Shown one piece after another: positions 9,735 to 22,012 of a stretch of DNA of 64,000 nt. Each line of letters starts with the position of its first letter. Position 1 is the first letter of the stretch. The notes under the pieces were generated by a model. The model was given only the letters and a program-made list of their open reading frames with translations, searched no databases and was not told the DNA's origin. A program made the translations under genes and the position numbers. Origin of the DNA: Aurelia coerulea (lineage: Eukaryota > Cnidaria > Scyphozoa > Semaeostomeae > Ulmaridae); assembly GCA_039566865.1 (NCBI GenBank), contig CM076944.1, positions 13,290,501 to 13,354,500 on the forward strand. Direction: 5' to 3'.

Positions 9735-12700
9735 TAATTAAAGGCCCCCATTAGCCATGTTTGAAGAATGAGATCATGCACATAGCTTGCCTGAAAGTAG
9801 TAGAATATCTATTTGCAATTGCAATGCACGATTTAGTTCATATCGAAATGGCTGTAGCCTAATAACGAACCCACTTGATGAAGCAGACCAGATTTCTTGA
9901 TATGCATCAGAACTATCAAATTCGATGTAGCGAGAGTCCAAAGACATAGGGAACCGGGGGCACTGGTGGCATGTGCCCGCCAAGATTTTGCAACAAACAA
10001 AAAAGTGTGATTTTTGCCTCAGAATGAGCCCCTTTTAAAGACAAATGTGGACAGAAAGTAGTTTAATTTTGCTATTATTTACTTCGTGATTTAGTTATGT
10101 TTACTTCTCAATTTGTTTCATTGTGAAGGAAATCGGATATGGGGTTTGTTGGTTCCCTTGGCAACAGTTATCCATATCGAAGATTTCAAACAGTAAGGGC
10201 AGTGTGCCAGGTCAAAGAGGTCAAATTTTGAAAATTGCCTTGTAATGAGTTGGCCGCTGGATTAATGTTAGGAGCAAGTAGTAATTAGCCTTAATGAGGA
10301 AATGTGAATTGGCAACTTCGCCAAAGTTCATTGTTGGCCCAAATATATCAGAATTGTTTTGATTGTATACATTAACAATGCCTATAAATATCTCAGATGC
10401 TTCGCTGATTCTTTCCATTGTGTGCACAAATAATGCCCATTGTTACAACATTCCTGATTCCTATGTACCTATATGTCTATATGTCTATATATATGGATAC
10501 TATAAGTGCGGATGAAGAACGAACGAGAAATAGACAAAAATTTGATGTTTTTTAGCACACTAAGGCCTTTCAAGTCATTACTATCAATGACTTGAAAGGC
10601 CTTAGTGTGCTAAAAAACATCAAATTTTTGTCTATTTCTCGTTCGTTCTTCATCCGCACTTATAGTATCCATTTTATCGTTTCTTTATTTTCTATATATA
10701 TGTCTATATATATGTCTATATATATTTCTATATAGGTCTATTCCTTCCGGTTGGAGCAAAAGAATGAATGTTTGAAGAATGTTTGAAGAATGAGATTATG
10801 CACATAGTTTGCCTCAAAGTAAGAGAATATCTATTTGCAATTGCATATATCGAAATGGCTGCAGCCTATTGACGAGCCCACTTGATGAAGCAGACCATAT
10901 TTCTTGATATGCATCAGAACTATTACATTAGATATAGCGAGAGCCGAGAGACGTAGGAACCGGGGGGCACTGGGGGCACGTGCCCTCAAAGATTTTGCAA
11001 CAAACTAAAAGGTGCCATTTTTGTCTCAGGATGTGCTCCTATTCAAGAACAATGCGAACAGAAAGTCGCTTAATTTTGTTACTATTTACTTCGTGATTTA
11101 GTTATGTTTACTCTCACTTTGTTTCATTGAGAAGGAAATCGGATATCTATCAGCATTCACACTATTTTCTTCTATATATCACATTTTTACCATCAAAAAT
11201 CTGATGCATATCAAAGTACCCTTCTTACGAAAAAAGTGCCATTGAAATGCCGTGCCCCCTCCAAGTTCAAGGTGCTTCTTACTGGCCTGAGTCAGAGTCA
11301 ATTTTTCAATTGAGTCTGCCTGAGTGAAACGAAAGGATAGCCGAAAATATTGACAAATTGTTTACTTTATCCTGACAAGAGTTGCCACTATAACAGTGCC
11401 ACACTTGCTTCTTGATAGTATGATATGGGTTGGTAGGTTCCCTTGTTAACAGTTATTGATATCGAAGATTTAAAACAGTAAGGGCAGTGTGCCAGGTCAA
11501 AGAGGTCAAATTTTTGAAGATTGCCTTGTAATGAGTTGGCACCTCGATAAATGACAGAAGCAAGTAGTCAATTAGCCGTAATGAAGAAATGTCAATTGGC
11601 AACCACGCCAAATTTGATTGTTAGCCCAAATATGTCAGAATTATTTTGATTGTATACATTAACAATGCCTGTAAATATCTCAGATGCTTCATTAATTGTG
11701 TCAATTGTGTGTACGAATAATGTCTATTGTTACAACATTCCTGATTCCTATGTCTCTATATAGGTAGGTAGGTAGGTAGGTCTATTCCTTCCGGTTTGAG
11801 CAAAAGCCCCTCCATAATGTTTTCATTCTTCAAACATAATTAAAGGCCCCCATTAGCCATGTTTGAAGAATGAGATCATGCACGTAGCTTGCCTCAAATG
11901 ATAGAATATTTTTATTCGCAATTGTAACTGTTTAATGCACGATTTAGTCTATATTGAAACGGCAGTAGCCCAATAAAAGCCCACTTGATGAAGCAGACCA
12001 GATTTCTTGATATGCATCAGAACTATTACATTGGATGTAGTAGGAACCGGGAGTACTGGGGGAACGTGACCCCCCAGATTTTGCAACAAACCAAAAGTGC
12101 CTTTTTTGTCATAGGATATGCCCCCTTTGAGGAACGATGCGGACAGAAAGTCGTGTTATTTTGTTATTATTTACTTCATGATTTAATTATGCTTACTTCT
12201 CACTTTGCTTCATTGTGAAGGAAAACGGATGTTTCGATTGTGTGCACAAATAATGCCCATTGTTACAACATTCCTGATTCCTATGTACCTATCTATATGT
12301 CTATATAGGTCTATTCCTTCCGGTTGGAGCAAAAGCCCCTGCATAATGTTTTCAGTCTTCAAACATAAAAATTGTTTAGATTGTGTGTGCTAACAATGTC
12401 AGTTGTTACAACATTGCTGATTCCTATCTATCAATAATTCAAAGATAACCAGAGACGTAGGAACCGGGAACACTGGGGGCAAGTGCCCCCCAAGATTTTG
12501 CAACAAACCAAAAAGTGCGCTTTTTGTCTCAGGATGTGCCCCTTTTCAAGACTGATGCGAAACTGGTTTAATTTTTTTCTTTGTGATTTAGTTATGTTTA
12601 CTCCTCCCTTCGTTTTATTGCGAAGGAAATCGGATATCTATCAGGATTCACAATATATTCATGTTTGATCTTCAATGTATCACATTCTTTGCCTTGAAAT

Positions 12701-14385
12701 GCCGTGCCCCTCCAAGCTTTAGATGCTTCCTACGGCAATGAGCGAAACTAAAGAACTGACAAATTTTCACTTTCTCCTGACATGAGTTGTCACTATAACA
12801 GTGCCACACTTGTTTCTCCTTCCTACTGCCCTGAGTGAAAGTAAAGGAAAGCCGACGATATTGACAATGTGTTTACTTTATCCCGACTCGACAAGAGTTG
12901 CCACAACAACAGTGCCATACTTGTTTCTTGATGGGTTGGTAGGTTCCCTTGTTAAAAGTTATCGATATTGAAGATTTCAAACAGTAAGGGCAGTGTGCCA
13001 GGTCAAAGAGGTCAAATTTTGAAGATTGCTTTGTAATGAGCTGGCAGCTGGATTAATGTTAGGAGCAAGTAGTAATTAGACTTAATGAGGAAATGTCAAT
13101 TGGCAACTACGCCAAAATTCATTGTTGGCCCAAATATATCAGAATTGTTTTGATTGTATACATTAACAATGCCTATAAATATCTCAGATGCTTCGCTGAT
13201 TCTTTCCATTGTGTGCACAAATAATGCCCATTGTTACAACATTCCTGATTCCTATGTACCTATATATATGTCTATATGTCTAGGTGTATTCCTTCCGGTT
13301 GGAGAAAAAGCCCCTCCATAATGTTTTCATTCTTCAAACATAACTAAAGGCCCCCATTAGCCATGTTTGAAGAATGAGATCATGCACATAGCTTGCCTCA
13401 AAGTAATAGAATATCTACTTGCAATTGCAATGCACGATTTAGTTCATATCGAAATGGCTGTAGCCTAATAACGAACCCATTTGATGAAGCAGACTAGATT
13501 TCTTGATGTGCATCAGAACTATTATAGTAGATGTAGCAAGAGTCCAGAGACGTAGGGAACGGGGGGCACTAGGGCCACATGCCCCCAACATTTGTCAACA
13601 AACCGAACGGTCACCCTTTTGTCTCAGGATATGCCCCTTTTAAAGACCAACGCAGACAGAAAGTACTTTAATTAAGTTATTATTCACTTAGTGATTTAGT
13701 TGCATTAACTTCTCACTGTTTCATTGTGGAGGAAATCTGATATCTATCAGCATTCATACTATTTTCTTCTATGTATCACATTTTTACCACTAAAAATCTG
13801 ATGTATATTAAAGTACCCTTCTTACAAAAAAAGTGCAATTGAAATGATGTGCCCCTCCAAGTTAAAGATGCTTCCTACTGCCCAGAGTGAAACGAAAGGA
13901 TGGCCGCCAATATTGACAAATTTTTTGCTTTATCCTGACAAGAGTTGCCACTATAACAGTGCCACAATTGTTTCTTGATAGTATTATATGGGTTGGTAGG
14001 TTCCATTGTTAGCAGTTATCGATATTGAAGATTTTTCAAACATTAACACTGCCTGTAAATATCTCAGATGCTTCGCTGATTGTTTCGATTGTGTGCACAA
14101 ATAATGCCCATTGTTACAACATTCCTGATTCCTATGTACCTATATATATATGTCTATATGTCTAGGTGTATTCCTTCCGGTTGGAGAAAAAGCCCCTCCA
14201 TAATGTTTTCATTCTTCAAACATAATTAAAGGCCCCCATTAGCCATGTTTGAAGAATGAGATCATGCACGTAGCTTGCCTCAAAATGATAGACTATTCAT
14301 TTGCAATTGCAACTGTTTAACGCACGATTTAGTTATGTTTACTTCTCACTTTGTTTCATTGTGAAGGAAATCGGATATCTTGGTG
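9735..14385. repeat. Head-to-tail tandem array of ~0.75-1.05 kb units, five or more copies
   Basis: Units start near 9735, 10770, 11830, 12440, 13330 and 14220. Shared landmarks recur in each: ATGTTTGAAGAATGAG, GATGAAGCAGACCAG, TTGCAACAAAC, GGCAGTGTGCCAGGTCAAAG, ATCTCAGATGCTTC, TTGTTACAACATTCCTGATT and CTATTCCTTCCGGTTGGAG. Some copies lack internal blocks (11830 and 14220 units are shortened; 10770 and 13330 carry an extra ~350 bp). At each junction ATTCTTCAAACAT and ATGTTTGAAGAAT form a 13-bp inverted repeat. TATATATGTC microsatellite runs end several units. No coding sequence is seen. The array separates the two halves of one RT element. Confidence 0.88.
10493..10672. repeat. Perfect 87-bp inverted repeat with a 6-bp loop
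   Basis: Arms 10493-10579 and 10586-10672 are exact reverse complements (87 of 87), spaced by ACTATC. Only this unit of the tandem array has it, set between TATATATGTC microsatellite tracts. A transcript would form a near-perfect long hairpin. No clear target duplication is seen. Confidence 0.95.
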
Positions 14386-15852
14386 CAATCTACAGTCATT
14401 TGAGTGAAAATCAATCATTAACGGGTAACCTAACTGGTTTCCGACCTGGAGACTCCACAATAAATCAATTTTTGTTTACGTCTACTGTGCGTTTGAAGAT
14501 ACTCAGAGCAATGACACACAAGCAGTTTTCCTTTACACATCAAAGGCATTTGATAGGGCATGGTATGACGGACTTCTCCATAATAGCTCTTATTCGCAAC
14601 TTTTTGATGAGCCGAAAACTAAGGGTTGTTTTGAATTGGAAGACTTCAGGATGCAAGGATGTTCTTGCAGAAGTACGTAAAGGGTTTGTGCTGGATCCTT
14701 TATTCTCTCATATCTATATAAATGATCTTTGCGACAACCTGAACAGTGACGTCAGGCTATTTGCAGATGATGCTTCTTTGTTTTCTGTGATTGAAAACGA
14801 AATTTTCGGTGTTGAAAATGAAATCGAGATCTCGAGGAAATACGGCTTTTGGTCTGGCAATGGAAAATTGAGCTTAATACGGATAAAACTGAAGACGTTG
14901 TCTTCTCTATCAACATAGCTAGAATTGTTCAACCACCTTTGCAGCTTGGTAGCGATTAAGTTAAGAGCTTAATCCTAACTTACAAATTATATGTTAGGGT
15001 TCATCTTGCCTTTGGTGACCTGTTGTACCATAGATATGACCCTGTAATGCAACTAGGTTTTACACAAAAACTTGAAAAAACACAATATTCTGCGGCACTA
15101 TAGCTGTCTCTGGTGCATGGAGAGGTACAAATAGGCAAATAATTCACAATGAATTAGGGTGGGAAACTATGTCCAGTAGAATGGTACCGACGCTTGTGTT
15201 ATTTATTCAACTTCAAAAATAACCAATTCCCTGAGTATCTCTTTAAAGCAGCTCTAATGAACTGACGGGGCTACCGTGCCTAAATAATAAAAATGAAATG
15301 AAATCCCTGCTGAACGGCAAACAAGCTATGTCATAGTTACTTACTTAGAAATCAGCACATATACACCACGTCTATTAATAAAGAGTGTCTGTTTTTCCAG
15401 TACATTTGCCAATAATTCTCCTTACAAATGGAATTTACTTGATAGAGATATAAGGAGTTGTAAGTCTATTGCTGAATTTAAGCGAAAAGTCCTTTCGAAA
15501 ATAAGTCTAACTGACAACTCTGTATAGAAAATATCTGATGAGGGTGTTAGAATCTTGAAAAAGTTGAGTTTGAATTCCAGTGCATTGAATGAGCATAGGT
15601 TTAGGCATAAGATTCAACACCGTAAGTCCACTATGTAATTGCGGTACCATGAGCAAGGATAATGAGCATTTCCTCATGCATTACCCCTTGTTTAATCATC
15701 TTCGCAGAAACCTCCTTGGCCAGCACTCAGAAGTTTTCAACATGGATGTATCCAACTTTGATGACGATTTCGTTTGCTCACTGATGTTGTATAGAAGTTC
15801 TGAACTTCCACACGTTGTCAACAAACTTATTCTTGAAGCTACTTTGGAGTAA
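14385..15852 (+). pseudogene. 3' half of the decayed RT retroelement
   Basis: Reads HLSENQSLTGNLTGFRPGDS, FLMSRKLRVVLNWKTS, then VRKGFVLDPLFSHIYINDL and VRLFADDASLFSV (catalytic box intact as FADD). After decayed stretches the C-terminus appears at 15589-15852 with LCNCGTMSKDNEHFLMHYPL, a CCHC-like Cys/His cluster. PQGS is changed to a KGFV sequence, so the RT is dead. The strand, order and clade fit the 8.0-9.5 kb half; about 55 residues expected between them are not seen. Confidence 0.78.
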
Positions 15853-16229
15853 ATCTAATCATCCAGGCGTTTTGTTTCATTAGACTACGAAAATGAACAG
15901 CCCTTGAAAACAGGAACCTCGTGCACTGTATCTGTCTGTATATGTAGTTTGCTGTGTGGTATGTGTGTGTATGTGCGTACTTTTGTTAGCGTAGCTTTTC
16001 TTCTTTCATTGGAATATAGTTGTAGGAGGGAGGTGGCCTGGAGGCACTACATTTCGAACCCTCCGTAGATTTGCTTGAGCCTGGACCTCCAAAGTTGCAC
16101 GATCGTGCACTTTTGGGTTGTTGATGTTGCTCATCAAACCTTACCTTAAAGCGCCTAACATAATGGCGAATTGTTAGCTCCCGGGCTGTCCCTCTCTTAC
16201 GACATCATTGGAACAGTTTTATTTAATTT

Positions 16230-16745
16230 AATTGTAAGTGCCATACATAGTGGGAGCTCGCTGAAAATAAGTCCTTCCCCACTGTGGATGACACGTAGTT
16301 AGCCTTGTTGTTTTCGTAAATAGTTTTTTCTAATGAATATCAGCAGAAATCAGCAGACAATTTGAAAAGTTAAAAGGATCAAATGAAACATTGGGACGGA
16401 CCGATTTGCAAATGTGTTCTCTCGCAATTCCAAATTGTTTCTTACTCCCTGATGTCATTGCTTTTGCCTGATATGATGTGAGACAGACGTTAACTTTGCC
16501 TTTAGTTTTTTCCTTTTTGGTATTCTGTAATTTTTGAATTGTAAGTGCCTTTCATGGTGGGAACTCCGATGACCTAGTGTTTATTCCCGCCATGATAGGC
16601 ACAGTAGATATACTTTTGAGTTCTTATTTTAATTGATTATATATGGAAAAAATGTAGTGCCTTTCATAGTCTGCCGTACGACCTAAATGGGGGAGGAAAA
16701 AATTGAAGGAAATCTTTCCTCCCGGTAGAGGTCGCACCGCAGACT
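16230..16745. repeat. Three successive imperfect hairpins in the 3' flank of the RT element
   Basis: GTGCCATACATAGTGGGA / CCCACTGTGGATGACAC at ~16238-16300, TGCCTTTCATGGTGGGAA / TTCCCGCCATGATAGGCA at ~16545-16605, and AGTCTGCCGTACGACCT / AGGTCGCACCGCAGACT at ~16667-16746. The stems start with similar TGCC-T-CAT words, so they may be tiny MITEs of one family. Confidence 0.55.
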
Positions 16746-18116
16746 ATAGTCCGGTAGCAGAAGGGGGGGTAGTACCACCAAACGAGGTAATTTGTGAGAC
16801 CAAGTGATTTTGGTCAATTTTGGGGCGTAGAATTCGAATATCGATGTTCTTTTTGTGGGGGAGGGGCCGTTTTTGAGATATGGGGGTAAATGCCCCCAAA
16901 ATTGAAGGAAAATGTGTTATTATTAAGACTCTCGATGTACCCCTTTAAAAGTTCATTTTTAGCTTTAGAACATTGATAATGGCCCCATCTAGCTCATAAA
17001 AGGTACTTTTCGAGGTTTCGGATCATTCTGGGGTAACCCTGCCCCCAAATGGGGGCAACAAAGCAAGATGATTCAAAATTCACTAAAAGTACCTTACCAT
17101 ACCAATTCAGGGGTGTAGAACCCGAATTTCGATGTTATTTTGATGGGAGAGGAACAGTTTATGAAATATAGGGGCAAATGCCCCCAAATAGGGGTCAAAG
17201 GTCAAACTCTTTTGGTAACCTTTGGTGCTTTTCATTTCAAATCTTGTAATGATTCTCATAGAAAGATGTTATTTTAACAGGAAAAGGGAGCTTTTCAAAT
17301 ATAGCGGCGACTGCCTTAAAAATAGGGTAAAGTTTGTTGTTGTCGAACGCCTCACTCAAAGCATAAACATTTTGATCTTCAGCTATGGGAAATGGAATTT
17401 GGGATCAGTAAATTCATGAATAGCAATAGCTTAATCTATTTTTTCAGGTTGTTACCTTCTTCTAACCCCGAAATGTTACCCCGAATTTGGGGGCAATGAG
17501 AGAGATTATCTGTGTCCACTTCATGGTCGAAGTGCCTCATCCTATGAATTTCCGACAGTAACATTTGCAACAGAGAGCCTTGTTTGGTCCTACTGTGTTT
17601 ACGGTTCAAACTTCATACCTACCTATGGTTCCTTTCAATCAAGGGAAACATTGGATGGTGCCCTCAGCCATGATCCTATAAAGAGGCTCAGTTGCAACAT
17701 GTTGAATGGATCGTTAATAGACCAGTTCAGTAATAAACAAATTCTGTAATTACCGCAAGTTCATGTTACTCTATTTTTTACATTTATGGCCAATTTCCAG
17801 TTCCCTTGGACTTCGAATTCGCATCCAAATCCACACTTCAAAGACATTAGGACGATGGCTTACCATTAAATCATCCAATGAAATTACGCGAATCTATTCA
17901 TGATGCTCTCTTGTAAAGGATAACAATGGTGGTGTGCCCGTTTGCACTTTCGGCTGCATTATTGTGATTTGCATCTTTCATTGAGACATTTCCGTTTGGA
18001 ATCCTTCCTTACATGTCAAATTCGGATGCAATTACCTGCCGATCGGTGAGCAAAAGATTCGGATGCAAATCCTAAATCCAAAGGAACTAGCAATGGGCTA
18101 ACAAATCAGAACTTAA

Positions 18117-18981
18117 CCCTAATCCACATGGGGGGGGTGGATTCCATGCGCCCCCCTCAAGGTTTTATTTGGAGCGTTTTTAAACGACATTTGCTATGTC
18201 CCCCAGCCTCCCTGACTTTTACTAATTATCTATTAGCCACATTTTAATAAAAATTTTTGAACAATAGGAATCACGTGACATCCCCATATTTGGAAGGAGG
18301 TAGCAACAAAATCATTGTTTTCAATGATTTCAATGGAATTATTTGATTGAATTATGAAGTATTATACAGCAAATGAATCAGTAAACAAAGGGCTTCAATT
18401 TGACATCGAAATTTCTGGAATTTGATGATGTCAGCATTTTTTTATAATGACGTCATTTTGGCCGCCATTTTGGACTAATTAGCAATTTTTTCAAGTTTTT
18501 TCGAACTTTTTCAATGGAAAACACTCTAAGAATACATTTGTTATAGATAATCATCATTTTGCAGGTTCTTTTGGTCTCTTTTTACATAGAATAAGTTAAT
18601 CGCACAAATGACGTCATAAGAATCGGCTAATTTCTGCAAAAATATCACTCCAAAATCGTTATTTTCAATAAAATAATATTTTATCACCATTTTTGTTGAC
18701 AAACTGAAACAAAAACTGCATAAAGTTCGTGCAAAATCTTCATTAAACTTGAATTCAACTTGGAAGCCTGATTTTCACAGATTTTCAGCTTTGTGACGTC
18801 ACTGTGACGTCACAAGGCGTGGCAGCCACACCCAAATTCCGCTACAAGCTGCAAATTACCTGTTCTATAACTGTGCCAAGTTGTATTGAATTCGAATGCG
18901 TCTAAGGCAGTTTTCAGAGGGGGGGTGGAAAGCACCCCCCCCCATAAATGGTAGCTCGAAAAAAGCCCATATGGATTAGGG
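18117..18981. mobile_element. 865-bp piggyBac-like MITE inserted at TTAA
   Basis: Flanked by TTAA (18113-18116 and 18982-18985), ends CCCTAATCCA and TGGATTAGGG. G-run/C-run pairs sit inside both ends and four TGACGTCA octamers lie in the interior. Nested inside the 16748-20971 inverted-repeat element. Confidence 0.82.
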
Positions 18982-19179
18982 TTAAGATATTGTCATCATC
19001 CTCGACCATCTCTTCCATTGCTGGCATTAATCAGCAACTCTGCTATCCTTTCCTGGACTTAGGTGCAGCCTAATGTTTAGATGGGCTTATTTCATGGATA
19101 GTGCCCAATATGATGGCTTCGTTGCTTTAATAGTGCTTGAATCGCGCCTGAAGTGAAATAACTTTTGCCTGATTAGAGG

Positions 19180-20320
19180 GGCTATGCAGCACACCCCAGC
19201 CACCCGACTCTTATGCCAATGCCAATGTATCTGTTCTGAATACACTTCCTCTGTCCAATTTTATCATTATATCTGGTAATCAGCCTGATTGGCCTGGATA
19301 ACCCAGCGATCAGGATTTGATGCATTTCACCACATTTTGTAACAAAGTTTGCTGTCTGGTATGGTGGAAGGAGAGACAAGTCAATGCCATTTTCATATTC
19401 TTTCAATCTCCTAAATATATTTTTCATCACTTTGTTTGATGAATACTGCTGCTTTCTTTCAAAACGTCTACCTAAAAGAAGTGCCAATCCATCCAGCTCT
19501 GGTCAGATATTATATCTTGCTTGACTGTTGCCTAAACAGCGAACAAGAAATGTACCTTTCATATGTATCCACCAAAACTGTTTTCCTTTACGAAGAATAC
19601 CGTAAAAGCTCTTGCAAAGAATACCCGGGAGGCTTGTGTAATTTTGGAAACCCGAGAGGGGGCTCGTTAGAGAAGGGAGGGTTATGCACCTTGCCAAGGA
19701 TATAAACAATAGCTTTTTAGTTCCTATGCCCCATATTCTGTGGAGTCAACAGACAATTTCACGAGTCAAATGCCTTTTCGTCGTGGAGGAAAGCTTCTGT
19801 GGCATTTGTTTTTTCGTGATCATGCTCAATTTCTTTCACACGTCAATCGATGTTCCATTCTTGGCCTTTATACTGGACATATCTCATGCCATAAAAGTGA
19901 GCGTCTAATGAGTTAATGACTGGTTTCAAGCCATACATGTTTCATCGGCCTTGAAATTATTTCTTTCCTTCCATTATTTCTAAAAATTTGTTAATGTCAG
20001 CAGGAATACGAATATCGGGAGTTCATATGCCAAATTTATCTTCGTCACAAGAAATACTGTTCTATAAATGTGTCTGGCGTTCTCATGATACCGTTGATGT
20101 TAGCAGCCATATCCAAAATATATGAGATGTTCTTCGCGCTCTTGAGCAGTGAAGTCCCGGCTGCATTTAAGATTTGTCTCCCTGTTTTCCTCCTCCCGTT
20201 TTTCGACCAAAGTGGCAAGTTCATCAATGGTGTGAGGGTAAAGTGCAAAATATTCCTACCGGAAGAGATATTGCTGCATAACATCGAAACTCAGATTCTA
20301 CACCCAAGAATAACTGGAAA
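19180..20320 (-). pseudogene. Unrecognised decayed coding fragments inside the 4.2 kb element
   Basis: Frames that look protein-like but are broken by stops and shifts: HTIDELATLVEKREEENRET then DFTAQEREEHLIYFGYGC (~20230-20090), DAHFYGMRYVQYKGQEWNID then KEIEHDHEKTNATEAF (~19905-19760), and an open ~100-codon stretch 19487-19182. Position inside a terminal-repeat element suggests a dead transposase, but I do not recognise the family. Confidence 0.3.
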
Positions 20321-21421
20321 TTGATAAGATCATGTGTTTTTAGTGAAACAGCAATCGACTTCCTTGGTTGCTCCCATTTAGGACAGCATTGCCTCGGAGA
20401 GGAATATGATGACTTTAAACCTAAACAGCGCTATGGACCAGCATTTTAGTACGAATATGATAGTAAGATTTGTGATTTAATTAGGGTGACAAACATCAAA
20501 CTTTACCAAAAGATTTTGACCTTTGACCCCTGTTTGGGGCATTTGCCCCTATATTTCAAAAATAGTTACTCTCCCATCAAAATAACATCGAAATTCGGGT
20601 TCTACACCCCTGAATTGGTATGGTAAGGTACTTTTAGTGAATTTTGAATCATCTTGCTTTGTTGCCCCCATTTGGGGGCAGGGTTACCCCAGAATGATCC
20701 GAAACCTCGAAAGTACCTTTTATGAGCTAGATGGGGCCATTAACAATGTTCTACAGCTAAAAATGAACTTTTAAAGGGGTACATCGAGAGTCTTAACAAT
20801 AACACATTTTCCTTCAATTTTGGGGGCATTTACCCCCATATCTCAAAAACGGCCCCTCCCCCACAAAAAGAACATCGATATTCGAATTCTACGCCCCAAA
20901 ATTGACCAAAATCACTTGGTCTCACAAATTACCTCGTTTGGTGGTACTACCCCCCCTTCTGCTACCGGACTACTATGCCTGTCAGCACCTGTCCGTCAGT
21001 AAAGTAATGTTATAATCTATGAAAACATTTAATTTGTTTACTGAAGGAATATTAGATTTTGATTAGTTGACTTCGTATTATATGTTAGCTATATACCATA
21101 TCGAATGAAAATAAATTTACAACAACAACCTTTATTGGCACCCCTTTCAAAAACCAGCATAGCAGAGTCAACAACGGTAACTTATAAAAAAAATGGTTAC
21201 ACGTATTTTGTTTTATAAGAAACCGCTTATGAGAAACGGTAGGCTTCAAATTACGAAAGTCAAGAAACAACCTTACCTGAATTTAAAAAATGAGAAACTT
21301 TTGTAATTTGCAATTTTGACTTTCCCAACTTACTCCAAAATGTTTTGACACTGTACAGTTATAGCAACTGTTTGGACATGATTTGAGTGCGAATTACCTT
21401 AACAAATTGACAAAAACTTAC

Positions 21422-22012
21422 TTCGATTGCACCAACATATGACATTCCTTTATTGCCACCACCTTCAAACACCAAATTTTCGATTGGCAATTCATACTTT
21501 TCAAAGAAGATCTTGTCAAATTTCTCGCTGAAACCATCCGCAACTTCTTTTACTAATTGTGATCCGCTTGTAGACACAATGCAAGGTAGAATATGGCTGA
21601 CGCTACACAGCGACGTTCGAGAACATTTTTTCTCTCGCTCATCGTTGTTTACATTTTCAGAAAACTTAAAAATGTTTCTCTGCGAGCGACTAGGATTTTT
21701 TGGAATCCATTTTGACTCGTATTTCAAAGAGACCTCTACGCATTGCTTACTGCAGAGTTTACCGTCGGTTTCTGTGTTGTTGCTGTTGTTATTCGTGGTA
21801 ATATCAGCAAGGAAAACATCATCATTGAATGTCGATGATCTCGATCGATTGTCACCACTATCAAAAAGGCTGTCACTGAATGCCTGGTTTACATGAACTT
21901 CTACCGGAGGCGATAAATTGCGTCCACCAGATGTTTGATAGAGACGAGATCTCAGCGGTGGTGGCTCCTCATTTGGATTGACATCAACCGTATTCTTGAT
22001 AAATAACGACAT
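21422..22012 (-). CDS. Patatin-like phospholipase first exon, copy 3
   Basis: ATG at 22012, 197 codons in phase 0, donor ATCGAA|GTAAGT. A long polar N-terminal region (Ser/Asn-rich, no membrane segment) ends with LPIENLVFEGGGNKGMSYVG, the glycine loop of patatin/PNPLA hydrolases. It looks intact and is the longest of the three copies. The GxSxG and DG[G/A] exons were not found between this donor and copy 2, so the gene either has a very long intron, has lost its 3' part, or splices beyond the window. Confidence 0.75.

Larger units (their letters stand above)
16748..20971. mobile_element. 4.2 kb element with ~480-bp inverted terminal arms
   Basis: Arms 16748-~17230 and ~20490-20971 are inverted copies at high identity, ending AGTCCGGTAGCAGAAGGGGG. 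A 5-bp direct repeat ACTAT flanks both ends (16743-16747, 20972-20976). The 3.3 kb interior holds a nested TTAA MITE (18117-18981) and broken coding-looking stretches on the minus strand (19180-20320). It is probably a decayed DNA transposon with long terminal repeats. Confidence 0.75.

Noticed and set aside
21453..21896. 147-codon plus-strand open frame
   Set aside because: It is the antisense shadow of the patatin copy 3 exon, which has the recognisable motif.
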